Of a stretch of 64,000 bases of DNA, positions 1 through 7,186 are shown one piece after another. The DNA lies in assembly GCA_018826295.1 (NCBI GenBank), contig JAHJZX010000042.1, positions 44,744 to 108,743 on the forward strand, in the 5' to 3' direction. Within the stretch, counting starts at the first letter, position 1. Each line of letters opens with the position of its first letter. This DNA is from Gammaproteobacteria bacterium. GTDB lineage: Bacteria; Pseudomonadota; Gammaproteobacteria; Enterobacterales; Alteromonadaceae. Both the position numbers and the translations under genes were made by a program. Under the pieces are notes generated by a model. That model was not told where the DNA came from. It searched no databases and saw only the letters and a list, made by a program, of their open reading frames with translations.

Positions 1-37
1 GCTGCTTTACACCCTTTTACCTACTGCCGGATAAACC

Positions 38-793
38 ATGCGTATGCTGCTTACTATTGCAGGCTATGTGCTGGCGGGCTACTGCCTGCTTTGCTTATTA
101 CTGTACTTGCTGCAGCGGCAGTTAATTTATTACCCGGTAGCAGCGCAGTTGCCGCCAACTGAACCGCTGGTGCTGCAACAAACCGATGCCACTGTGCTGG
201 TTAGCCAACAACCGCGCGATAGCAGCCAGGCGCTGCTGTATTTTGGCGGCAACGCTGAGGATGTCAGTGTGTATTTGCCGGAATTTGCGGCGGCTTTTCC
301 AAACCATGCCATTTACCTTATGCACTATCGCGGTTATGGCGGTAGTTCCGGCAAGCCATCAGAGCAGGCACTTATCGCCGATGCGTTAGCGCTGTTTGAT
401 CAGCTGCACAGCAAACACAGTGCTATTACGGTAATTGGCCGCAGCCTGGGCTCTGGCGTTGCGGTACAACTGGCGGCGCAGCGTGAGGTAGCTCAACTGG
501 TGCTGATAGCGCCGTTTGACAGCCTGAGCGCACTGGCACAGAGGCAGTTCCCGCTGTTTCCGGTTAAGTGGCTGCTAAAAGATACTTATAGATCCGCTGA
601 CTATGCGCCAGCCATTAGCAGCCGCACGCTGCTGTTAGTGGCAGAGCAGGATGAAATTATCGGCCGGGCCCGCAGCGAGGCGCTGTATCAGGCCTTTACG
701 CCAGGCGTTGCTACGCTTAAAAGCTACAGCGGCAGCCACAATAGCGACCTGGCTGCCAGCCAAATTGCCGCCTGGCTGGCTACTGCGCCATAA
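38..793 (+). CDS. Membrane-anchored alpha/beta hydrolase (YfhR/BEM46-like)
   Basis: A 251-residue serine hydrolase of unknown substrate. Residues about 4-26 form one hydrophobic segment, so the enzyme is probably tethered to the inner membrane. The fold is readable: an oxyanion-type YFGGNAED stretch at about 68-75, the nucleophile elbow G-R-S-L-G with Ser136, a late Asp in VAEQDE, and a His in SGSHNS near the C-terminus. This arrangement fits the YfhR/BEM46 group of single-pass hydrolases. It starts at the ATG at 38 and is complete. The next gene is convergent and ends 50 bp downstream. Family assignment is good; the reaction is not known. Confidence 0.75.
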   Translation: MRMLLTIAGYVLAGYCLLCLLLYLLQRQLIYYPVAAQLPPTEPLVLQQTDATVLVSQQPRDSSQALLYFGGNAEDVSVYLPEFAAAFPNHAIYLMHYRGYGGSSGKPSEQALIADALALFDQLHSKHSAITVIGRSLGSGVAVQLAAQREVAQLVLIAPFDSLSALAQRQFPLFPVKWLLKDTYRSADYAPAISSRTLLLVAEQDEIIGRARSEALYQAFTPGVATLKSYSGSHNSDLAASQIAAWLATAP

Positions 794-842
794 CATATTG
801 ATATAGCCAGCTTTGAGCCAGTTGCCGACTCAGTACTGATAT

Positions 843-1778
843 CTAACTGCCACGAAAGGTATTTTTATACTGCATTGGCGATATCGCCAGGTATTTTCTG
901 AAGTTATGCCTAAGCGTTACCGCATTGTCAAAGCCGGAGCGGGCGGCGATTTCGTCGATGGATAGTTCGCTTATCTCAAGCAGCGATTTGGCCACTTCCA
1001 GCTTACGCTCGTTTAGCCATTGCAGTGCTGTCATGTTGTAGTTTTTAGTAAACTGCCGGTCGAAGGTGCGCCTGGTCATACTGGCTTTTTTTGCGATGTC
1101 ATCAATACTGAGTGCGCCAGACAGGTTGTTGGTTGCCCAGTCCAGTGCTTGCGACATACCGGTTTTGCTAAGTGTCACCGGCTTTTCGACAAACTGCGCC
1201 TGGCCACCACTGCGATGGGCCGGCAGTACCAGCCGCCTGGCGACGCTGTTGGCACAGTGATAACCAAAGTCACGGCGAATCACCTCTATGCCTAAATCAA
1301 TGCCTGCGGCGCTGCCGGCCGAGCAGCCTATCAGGCCGTCATATTCATACAAAATATTGTCTTTATAACGGATATGCGGAAAGCGCTGTTTAAATTGCGT
1401 GGCATAGCGCCAGTGCGTGGTGGCAATGCGGTTATCTAATAAACCGGCCGCCGCCAGTAAAAATGAGCCGGAGCAAAAGCTGATGATGCGACCGCCACGT
1501 TGATAGTGTTCCAGCAAGGCGCTAATCAACTTTGCCTCCGGTTGCAGTGTTGCTACCGCAAAGCTGGGTATCACCAGCAAGTCTGACGGCGGTAAGCTAT
1601 CTACCCTCTCGCACAACAGTGCGCTACCGGCCAGGCCACTATAGTGCTGGCATGATAGCGAAACGATTTGTGTACTGTACCAATTGGTAAATTCCGGTCG
1701 CGGCATGGCAAATAACTCTACCGCACAGCCCAGCTCAAATAATGACAATTGTTCGGTTAATAGAATGGTTACCCGCAT
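843..1778 (-). CDS. GlxA family AraC-type transcriptional regulator (DJ-1/PfpI + HTH)
   Basis: A 311-residue regulator with two parts. Residues about 1-170 are a DJ-1/PfpI-like (amidase-type) sensor domain containing the GCSAGSAAGIDLG segment typical of GlxA proteins. Residues about 215-311 are an AraC double helix-turn-helix (SIDDIAKKASMTRRTFDRQF, then a second HTH ending in the ISPMQYKN signature). GlxA regulators usually control metabolism of small nitrogen compounds or aldehydes, but the effector here is unknown. It is divergent from the rhodanese gene at 1901, with a 122-bp intergenic region holding TAGAC/GTCTA palindromes (1819-1836), so it may control that gene. Confidence 0.85.
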   Translation of the reverse strand: MRVTILLTEQLSLFELGCAVELFAMPRPEFTNWYSTQIVSLSCQHYSGLAGSALLCERVDSLPPSDLLVIPSFAVATLQPEAKLISALLEHYQRGGRIISFCSGSFLLAAAGLLDNRIATTHWRYATQFKQRFPHIRYKDNILYEYDGLIGCSAGSAAGIDLGIEVIRRDFGYHCANSVARRLVLPAHRSGGQAQFVEKPVTLSKTGMSQALDWATNNLSGALSIDDIAKKASMTRRTFDRQFTKNYNMTALQWLNERKLEVAKSLLEISELSIDEIAARSGFDNAVTLRHNFRKYLAISPMQYKNTFRGS

Positions 1779-1818
1779 GCTGTAGTTATCTCAGATACAT
1801 TTTGTCTTGATATTATCG

Positions 1819-1836
1819 TAGACTGTCTATTTAGAC
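1819..1836. promoter_or_regulatory. Overlapping palindromic operator candidate (TAGAC/GTCTA half-sites)
   Basis: Three half-sites lie in 18 bp: TAGAC (1819-1823), GTCTA (1825-1829) and TAGAC (1832-1836). They form two overlapping inverted repeats with spacers of 1 and 2 bp. The site sits between the divergent GlxA-like regulator and the rhodanese gene. The same half-sites recur in front of the acuR-like gene (2414-2444). Which protein binds is not known. Confidence 0.45.
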
Positions 1837-1900
1837 AATTTCGCAAAATCGGCGCACCACTGATAATGCAGACTCCAAACCACAAGATCGGAGACAAAAC

Positions 1901-2299
1901 ATGCATTCAACAGTTGTAAGACCTAAACCTGCAACCAGTGCCGAAGCACTGGCCCATTTTCAACGTTTAATGACATTTGAAACAGACTGCTGGGATGTGC
2001 ACTATGCGCTTAACAATAACCTGCAGGACTTTGTGCTGCTTGACGTGCGCGCCTTAGATACGGCCAAAAAAGGCTATATTGCCGGGGCAACATTACTGCC
2101 TTATCCAACCATTAATGCAACCACGCTTAGCAGTTACCCCGAGGACACAGTGTTTGTGGTGTACTGCGCCGGGCCGCACTGCAACGCGACCGAGAAAGCC
2201 GCAATTAAGTTAGCCCGCTTAGGTCGCCCGGTGAAAAAAATGCTAGGCGGGGTAACAGGCTGGATTGATGAAGGCTTTGAGCTTGTAAATGATGCCTGA
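1901..2299 (+). CDS. Rhodanese-like domain protein
   Basis: A 132-residue single-domain rhodanese (sulfurtransferase fold). It shows the LLDVR motif at 46-50, a GYIAGA segment at 58-63 and an active-site loop C-A-G-P-H-C-N beginning at Cys89, a plausible persulfide-forming cysteine, with a second cysteine (Cys94) inside the loop. The conserved GGVTGWIDEGFEL near the C-terminus matches the family end. No signal peptide is visible, so it should be cytoplasmic. It is divergent from a GlxA-type regulator, a pairing that suggests regulated expression. The physiological sulfur acceptor cannot be told from sequence. Confidence 0.85.
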   Translation: MHSTVVRPKPATSAEALAHFQRLMTFETDCWDVHYALNNNLQDFVLLDVRALDTAKKGYIAGATLLPYPTINATTLSSYPEDTVFVVYCAGPHCNATEKAAIKLARLGRPVKKMLGGVTGWIDEGFELVNDA

Positions 2300-2310
2300 T
2301 GCTGTAAAAA

Positions 2311-2375
2311 GGCCCAAGAGTCAGGTCTTGCTTTTAAGCTGGACGGCAAAAGACAAGACCTGCCCCTGACGGCCC
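2311..2375. repeat. REP-like extragenic palindrome
   Basis: A 9-bp inverted repeat, CAGGTCTTG at 2322-2330 and CAAGACCTG at 2354-2362, is extended inward by CTTTT/AAAAG with one bulged base. Outside it, GTCAG/CTGAC and flanking GGCCC blocks add more symmetry. No T-run follows, so it is not a classical terminator, although it lies just after the rhodanese stop. The form is that of REP elements mobilised by RAYT transposases. No transposase and no second copy was found in this window. Confidence 0.4.
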
Positions 2376-2413
2376 CTACCTCGTATATCAACCGCAAAAA
2401 AGCTTCGACCTTT

Positions 2414-2444
2414 GTCTAATGCGCTTTTATAGACGATCGGTCTA
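2414..2444. promoter_or_regulatory. Probable AcuR-type operator upstream of acuR-acuI
   Basis: TAGAC at 2430-2434 and GTCTA at 2440-2444 form an inverted repeat with a 5-bp spacer, 11 bp before the regulator's ATG. A further GTCTA lies at 2414-2418. The position over the start region of a TetR-family gene is typical of autorepression. Another GTCTA sits at 3114-3118, just before acuI. Confidence 0.5.
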
Positions 2445-2455
2445 TTATTATTGCC

Positions 2456-3106
2456 ATGACAACATTAAATATCACACCTCGCCGAGGCAGGCCGCCAAAG
2501 TTAGCGGCACAACAGCGGGATATCCGCGCCGAGCTGATTAGAAGCGGGCTTGAGCATTTAACCGAAATCGGTTTTACCGCCTCTGGCCTGGATAAAATAC
2601 TAAAAAGCGTCGGGGTGCCTAAAGGCTCGTTTTATTTTTACTTTAAAAGTAAAGAAGCCTTCGGCCACGCCGTGCTTGAAAGCTACGCCAGCTACTTTGC
2701 CAGTAAGTTAGATAGTTGCTTGCTTGATCAGCGCTTTTCGCCGCTTAGGCGGATCGGCAATTTTGTCGATGATGCCAAACAGGGCATGGCCCGGCATCGG
2801 TTTAAGCGCGGCTGCCTGGTGGGCAATTTAGGCCAGGAAGTAGATGTATTACCCGAAAGCTTTCGAGCGGTGCTGATTGCCATCTTTCACAGCTGGCAGC
2901 AGCGTATTGCCGCCTGCCTGCGCGAGGCACAACTGGCCGGTGAGTTAGCACCAACGGCTGATTGCACTGCACTGGCCGAGTTTTTCTGGATTGGCTGGGA
3001 GGGTGCGGTCAGCCGCTCGCGGCTGGAGCAAAGTACAAAACCGTTAGAGCGCTATCTGGCGCTGTTTATTCAGGGGTTAGACAAGTCAATTTTTGTTAAT
3101 AAATAG
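2456..3106 (+). CDS. acuR: TetR family regulator, AcuR-like
   Basis: A 216-residue TetR-family repressor. It opens with a basic RRGRPPK arm, followed by the HTH at about residues 35-65 (ending GSFYFYFKSKEAF). The C-terminal domain contains RGCLVGNLGQEVD, characteristic of AcuR-type regulators. AcuR represses acrylate/DMSP genes and responds to acrylate-like inducers in Rhodobacter. Here it lies 25 bp upstream of acuI in the same direction, the expected partner. A palindrome covers its promoter region. Assignment rests on sequence style plus context; the inducer is inferred. Confidence 0.75.
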   Translation: MTTLNITPRRGRPPKLAAQQRDIRAELIRSGLEHLTEIGFTASGLDKILKSVGVPKGSFYFYFKSKEAFGHAVLESYASYFASKLDSCLLDQRFSPLRRIGNFVDDAKQGMARHRFKRGCLVGNLGQEVDVLPESFRAVLIAIFHSWQQRIAACLREAQLAGELAPTADCTALAEFFWIGWEGAVSRSRLEQSTKPLERYLALFIQGLDKSIFVNK

Positions 3107-3131
3107 GCGTTATGTCTATTGGGGAGACACT

Positions 3132-4118
3132 ATGTTTAAAGGCGTATTAATTGAAAAAGACGAGAACGGTTATCGTGCCGCGCTTAAAGATTTAGACGAC
3201 TCCGTGCTAATGGACGGCGATACGCGGCTTAGTGTGACTTACAGCACGCTTAATTATAAAGATGCACTGGCCATAAGCGGTAAAGCCCCGGTGGTGCGTA
3301 AATTCCCTATGATCCCCGGCATTGATTTAGCCGGCACAGTAATAAGCTGCAGCTCGGGTAAGTTTAAAGCCGGTGACGAGGTGCTGCTAAATGGCTTTGG
3401 CGTTGGCGAAGCGCACTGCGGCGGCCTGGCGCAACAAGCGCGGCTTAACAGCGATTGGTTAATTGCCCTGCCCAAGGGCTTATCAGCCAAACAAGCGATG
3501 GCGATTGGCACTGCAGGTTACACCGCTATGCTGTGTGTGATGGCGCTGCAAAAGCATGGCGTAACGCCGGAAAACGGCGAAATACTGGTTACCGGCGCCA
3601 ATGGTGGCGTGGGCAGCTATGCCATAGCGATACTGGCAAAACTGGGTTACAGCGTTGTCGCCGCGACCGGCAGAATGGCAGAAGCCGACTACTTAACAGC
3701 ACTTGGCGCCAGCGGCATTATTGACCGGCATACGCTGTCTGAACCCGGTAAGCCGCTGGCCAAAGAGCGCTGGGCTGGCGTGGTAGATTCTGTTGGCAGC
3801 CATACACTGGTTAATGCCTGTGCCAGCACTAAGTACGGCGGTGTTGTTGCCGCCTGTGGCCTGGCGCAGGGCATGGATTTACCGGGCACGGTAGCGCCTT
3901 TTATTCTGCGCGGTGTGACCTTAGCCGGTATCGACAGCGTGATGCGCCCGCTTCAAGATCGCATCGAGGCCTGGGAAAAATTGGCAAAGCTGTTAGACGC
4001 CGGCACGCTGGGAAATATCGCCACCGAAATCGGTTTATCGCAGGTGTGTGATACCGCACAGCAATTGCTTGAGGGCAAGGTGCGGGGGCGTATCGTAGTG
4101 AATGTGAATCAGCTTTAG
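3132..4118 (+). CDS. acuI: Acrylyl-CoA reductase (NADPH), AcuI/YhdH family
   Basis: A medium-chain dehydrogenase/reductase of 328 residues, without zinc-binding cysteines in the pattern of alcohol dehydrogenases. The dinucleotide-binding loop is V-T-G-A-N-G-G-V-G-S in the middle of the protein, and NYKDALAISGK and GIDLAGTV near the N-terminus match the YhdH/AcuI family. AcuI reduces toxic acryloyl-CoA to propionyl-CoA with NADPH. I place the start at the ATG at 3132, preceded by GGGGAG, rather than 13 codons upstream, because MFKG is the usual family N-terminus. It is probably co-transcribed with acuR. No DMSP lyase or acrylate-CoA ligase is nearby. Confidence 0.85.
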   Translation: MFKGVLIEKDENGYRAALKDLDDSVLMDGDTRLSVTYSTLNYKDALAISGKAPVVRKFPMIPGIDLAGTVISCSSGKFKAGDEVLLNGFGVGEAHCGGLAQQARLNSDWLIALPKGLSAKQAMAIGTAGYTAMLCVMALQKHGVTPENGEILVTGANGGVGSYAIAILAKLGYSVVAATGRMAEADYLTALGASGIIDRHTLSEPGKPLAKERWAGVVDSVGSHTLVNACASTKYGGVVAACGLAQGMDLPGTVAPFILRGVTLAGIDSVMRPLQDRIEAWEKLAKLLDAGTLGNIATEIGLSQVCDTAQQLLEGKVRGRIVVNVNQL

Positions 4119-4207
4119 GTTAAGCCATCAGCGGTAATACCCAGCTACTGTTTAGCTACGCTATGATTACCGCTGCAATGGCACACTAGCGTTAGCCTGT
4201 CTTGCCG

Positions 4208-4576
4208 TTATTGATCTTTGCCCGCTATTGCCCCAACAGTGCCATTGCTGGCGATAACCTGATACTGGCCCGGCGAAACCACTATAGGTGCGGGAAAGCC
4301 ACGTCCCAGCACCCGCATGCCATCGTTGTTTTCACCGTCGGCGTTGGCAAAACCGTTGTTGACCACTGCAGCAAAATGCTCGTACGACGCCCACACCACG
4401 ATATTGACATACTGAATGCTGCCATCGTCCTGTCGGTTAATGGATTTATAAAAGGTTGAACTGACAAAGCCTGCTTGTTTACTAAAGTAGTTTACATATT
4501 CCTGCCGCACGTGCTCGGCTTGCGGCTCCATACCGGCAGGTACGGAAATGGTATTAATAACACTTAACTGCGGCAT
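4208..4576 (-). CDS. Antibiotic biosynthesis monooxygenase (ABM) domain-like protein
   Basis: A small protein of 122 residues with no signal peptide. The N-terminal strand (VINTISVPAGME), the GFVSSTFYKSINRQDDGSIQYVNIVVWAS stretch split around residues 37-65, and the HFAAVVNNGF helix resemble the dimeric ferredoxin-like ABM fold, which includes quinol- and heme-acting monooxygenases. The C-terminal 30 residues extend beyond the core domain. It stands alone, convergent with acuI. The fold assignment is moderate; function is unknown. Confidence 0.55.
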   Translation of the reverse strand: MPQLSVINTISVPAGMEPQAEHVRQEYVNYFSKQAGFVSSTFYKSINRQDDGSIQYVNIVVWASYEHFAAVVNNGFANADGENNDGMRVLGRGFPAPIVVSPGQYQVIASNGTVGAIAGKDQ

Positions 4577-4646
4577 AAAAACCTTACCTGTTATGTCAGA
4601 TCTTTGCTGCGGATGCTAAAAAAATAGCAGGCAGCACTGGTTACTG

Positions 4647-4851
4647 TCACGACCATAAAATACTTAAAATAATTAATCCCATCACAGCTGACATAAACAG
4701 CACATAATATACCGAGCTGGTTAGCCAGAATTTCAGCAGCGTTTTACCCCAGCCTTGCTGATATAGCTTTTTTTTCCTGGCCGCAGCAGTGGCAAAAATC
4801 CCCATGTAAGATGGCATAGCAGTTATCACACTGCTGCGCTGATACATCCAT
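4647..4851 (-). pseudogene. DUF3667-like zinc-ribbon membrane protein remnant (frameshift/internal deletion)
   Basis: Two reading frames join at an A8 run (plus-strand T8 at 4768-4775). The first, starting at ATG 4851 and stopping at 4744, encodes a clear zinc ribbon: CxxC, eight residues, CxxC (CDNC...CHCCGQE). The second continues to 4647 with YQQGWGKTLLKFWLTSSVYY and a transmembrane helix, resembling the C-terminus of DUF3667 proteins. Removing one A fuses them into a 67-residue product, far shorter than the usual 250 or more residues. I read this as a gene that lost its middle and then its frame. A sequencing indel or slippage cannot be excluded. The second frame alone is open for 87 codons from 4910. 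Confidence 0.5.
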
Positions 4852-4963
4852 TTTTTACACTCTGTTGATTTTTCCTGCAATGATTCTACGTTAAGTAATT
4901 GTTTTGGCAACCGTTGCCCAAAAAACGCTTGCGGCTAATTAATTGACTAACGCATATTCGTTT

Positions 4964-5902
4964 TCAGCTCCCCTCAGTTTGCGACGACTCCCGGCTCTGC
5001 TTTAGTTTTTTCATCAACCATAATTGATATCGTTGTTTCGCTGCATCTGTGACAAGCAACTCGGCCTGCTCTGTTACTGAATAATGCCGGCTCAGCGGTG
5101 ATATTTGTATCTCTTCACCTTTGTTATTACGACACTTTCCGCAATAAAAAGCCGGCATTTTACGGACCCAGTGCTCACCTTGATAAATATAAGACAGACC
5201 ACTTTTAGATGCCGTTACCACATCAATATACCCGGCTTCTGCTGCCGGTTTTTTAATATAGGCAAGCAGATCTCTGTCTACTGTTTTAACTTTCTGCTTC
5301 GCCCGGCGTTTAGCGGGTTCAGTGGCCGCATTGCCATGTAGCGATCGCATTATTAACCGCGCATATTGCGTGTAACCTTGCTCATTAAAGGCGCTAGATG
5401 ACGGATTCATAAAGCCATGCTCAAAATGGGTAGGCTGTGCGCTTACACCCGATTTGGCTTGCAGCTGCGCACAGACAGCAGCCACATCGAAATGCGGCTC
5501 GCTGCAGCCAAAGATAACCTTAGTGGCGAGTTGCGGTTGAAGCACTACATGCTGGTGAATTTGGCCAGGGTAAAACAGTATCGCCTGCTTTACCTGAGCG
5601 CTGTCGCATGTTGCCAGCGCACGCCATAGCGCCGTCGCGCCAGCACTAAAACCCAGGGCAACATCGTAAGCCTGCCCGCTGCTTTGCAGCGCCTGTGCCG
5701 CGATAACAGCATAATTATCGTGCCCGCACTGGGCGATATAAGCATCATAGGCCTGGGCTTCACCGGCAAACTGCTGCGCCTTACCCTGATAAGGGTCAAC
5801 CAAGTGCAGCGTGGCGCCGCTTTGGCGTAAATCGACCAGCAGACGCTCCAGGCCTGAACAGGCGCCAAAGATATCGCTCAGCACTAATACCCGTGTTGTC
5901 AC
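4964..5902 (-). CDS. Dienelactone hydrolase-like protein with extra C-terminal domain
   Basis: A 312-residue protein. Residues 1-190 follow the dienelactone hydrolase fold: VLVLSDIFG at the start, a nucleophile elbow G-F-S-A-G with Ser86 (serine instead of the classical cysteine), and His162 in the family-typical E-H-G-F. A basic linker (about 195-208) leads to an added domain of about 105 residues containing one CGKC pair (254-257) and a YIDVVTASKSG stretch. I do not recognise this second domain; a single CxxC is not a full zinc site. Substrate unknown. Divergent from the thioredoxin-like gene. Confidence 0.65.
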   Translation of the reverse strand: MTTRVLVLSDIFGACSGLERLLVDLRQSGATLHLVDPYQGKAQQFAGEAQAYDAYIAQCGHDNYAVIAAQALQSSGQAYDVALGFSAGATALWRALATCDSAQVKQAILFYPGQIHQHVVLQPQLATKVIFGCSEPHFDVAAVCAQLQAKSGVSAQPTHFEHGFMNPSSSAFNEQGYTQYARLIMRSLHGNAATEPAKRRAKQKVKTVDRDLLAYIKKPAAEAGYIDVVTASKSGLSYIYQGEHWVRKMPAFYCGKCRNNKGEEIQISPLSRHYSVTEQAELLVTDAAKQRYQLWLMKKLKQSRESSQTEGS

Positions 5903-6027
5903 CTTTACTCCTTAAAATCAAGTCAACTAACACGCCAAATTACAGGTTTAGTTATCTTGCCGCAAATATACAATTTAGCGGCCTAAGCTGCTGCTAAGCT
6001 CACTGCAGTTAATAACGGAGGCATACA

Positions 6028-6930
6028 ATGCGATTACATAGCGTGAAATCCGGCTTGCTGCTAAGTGCAGCCTTGCTGTTGCTGGTAGTGACGGCTAAGG
6101 CACTGGCTGTAAATGATGACTATCGGCAGCTGAGGTTAAACACCTTTCCTGAACTTAACGCCACCAGCCTGCAAACGCTGGATAACAGCAAACCTCTGTA
6201 CGTCAAACTGTGGGCCAGTTGGTGTAAGCCATGCCTGGAGCAAATGCCGCACTTTCAGAAGTTGTATCAGCAGTACGGTGACAAGGTGAACTTTGTTGCA
6301 GTAAATATCGATATCAATGAAAAAAGCGCAGAAATCGCCGCAGTCATTGCCCGCTTTGACCTCAGTATGCCGGTATGGCTGGATGTAGAAAGCAGACTGG
6401 CAGTAGCGCTGGGGTTGGTAGGTACGCCCTACTCCGTACTGATTAACAGTAACGGTGAACAAGTGTATAGCAGCCATGAATCGGACGCACTATTAGATGG
6501 CTTTTTGCAGCGTTTAGCGAAAGGCCAGCAGTTACCCGCAGCTAATACCGCAACGTTAACCGCAGCGGCACAACAACAACTGCTGCAACCTTATTTAACC
6601 GGCGAACACAGTCTGTTTTTTACCGCGACCTGGTGCGACTGGTATCTGGCCGATTCGCGCCCTCTGATGTCTGAAGCGTGCAGCACTGCCCAGAAACGTT
6701 TACCGCAACTGGCAGCAAAACTGCCCGGACCGCCACTTAAGGTTATTGTGAATCACTTATGGACCGACGATAACGCCGTAACCGAATTTAAACAGAAGTA
6801 CCAGCTTAAGCTGCCGGTAACTATTGATGAACATGGTGTACTGTTTCGCCAGTTTAATGTGCGCACGCTTCCAGTTTTAATCCAAATTAAAGACGGTAAA
6901 GTGCTTACAACCACTACCGATTTCAATTAA
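6028..6930 (+). CDS. Exported thioredoxin-like protein with two Trx domains (TlpA/ResA type)
   Basis: A signal peptide covers about residues 1-27, then a TlpA/ResA-like domain carries W-C-K-P-C (Cys66, Cys69) and the cis-Pro segment VGTPYS at about 132-137. After a glutamine- and alanine-rich linker (about 165-190), a second thioredoxin-like domain follows with T-W-C-D-W-Y (only Cys203) and VRTLPVLI. So the first domain is a probable periplasmic thiol reductase, while the second has lost the CxxC pair and may be structural or bind a partner. A GGAG Shine-Dalgarno sequence precedes the ATG. The partner protein is unknown. Confidence 0.75.
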   Translation: MRLHSVKSGLLLSAALLLLVVTAKALAVNDDYRQLRLNTFPELNATSLQTLDNSKPLYVKLWASWCKPCLEQMPHFQKLYQQYGDKVNFVAVNIDINEKSAEIAAVIARFDLSMPVWLDVESRLAVALGLVGTPYSVLINSNGEQVYSSHESDALLDGFLQRLAKGQQLPAANTATLTAAAQQQLLQPYLTGEHSLFFTATWCDWYLADSRPLMSEACSTAQKRLPQLAAKLPGPPLKVIVNHLWTDDNAVTEFKQKYQLKLPVTIDEHGVLFRQFNVRTLPVLIQIKDGKVLTTTTDFN

Positions 6931-7025
6931 GCCGTGGCTCTGCCCGCAGCTGCGCCGGAGACGACGAAAAAAAGGCGCTACCAAAGTATCGGTATAATCA
7001 GTATCTGGAAAAGCGGATTTTTACC

Positions 7026-7053
7026 CTCACAGCAGAGTAAGTTCTGCTGTGAG
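7026..7053. other. Perfect 11-bp inverted repeat in a gene-free gap
   Basis: CTCACAGCAGA (7026-7036) and TCTGCTGTGAG (7043-7053) flank a 6-nt loop, within the 256-bp gap between the convergent thioredoxin-like and serine hydrolase genes. No T-run follows on either strand, so intrinsic termination is doubtful. A weaker 8-bp repeat (ACAGGTTC 7122-7129, GAACCTGT 7170-7177) lies in the same gap. No ORF is evident there. Confidence 0.5.
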
Positions 7054-7186
7054 CTGCTGCCGTAACAAACGGATAGGACGCGCAGCCAACAGACATGGTG
7101 CATTTTTACGTCACGCCGATGACAGGTTCAAACTGCGTTGCGGTAACTTGCTGATGTAAATACTAAGTCGAACCTGTACTACCGGC

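Noticed and set aside
4647..4910. An 87-residue reading frame read as an ordinary small membrane protein
   Set aside because: Its first 45 residues overlap a better zinc-ribbon reading in another frame, and only its C-terminal part looks family-like. It is treated as half of a broken gene.
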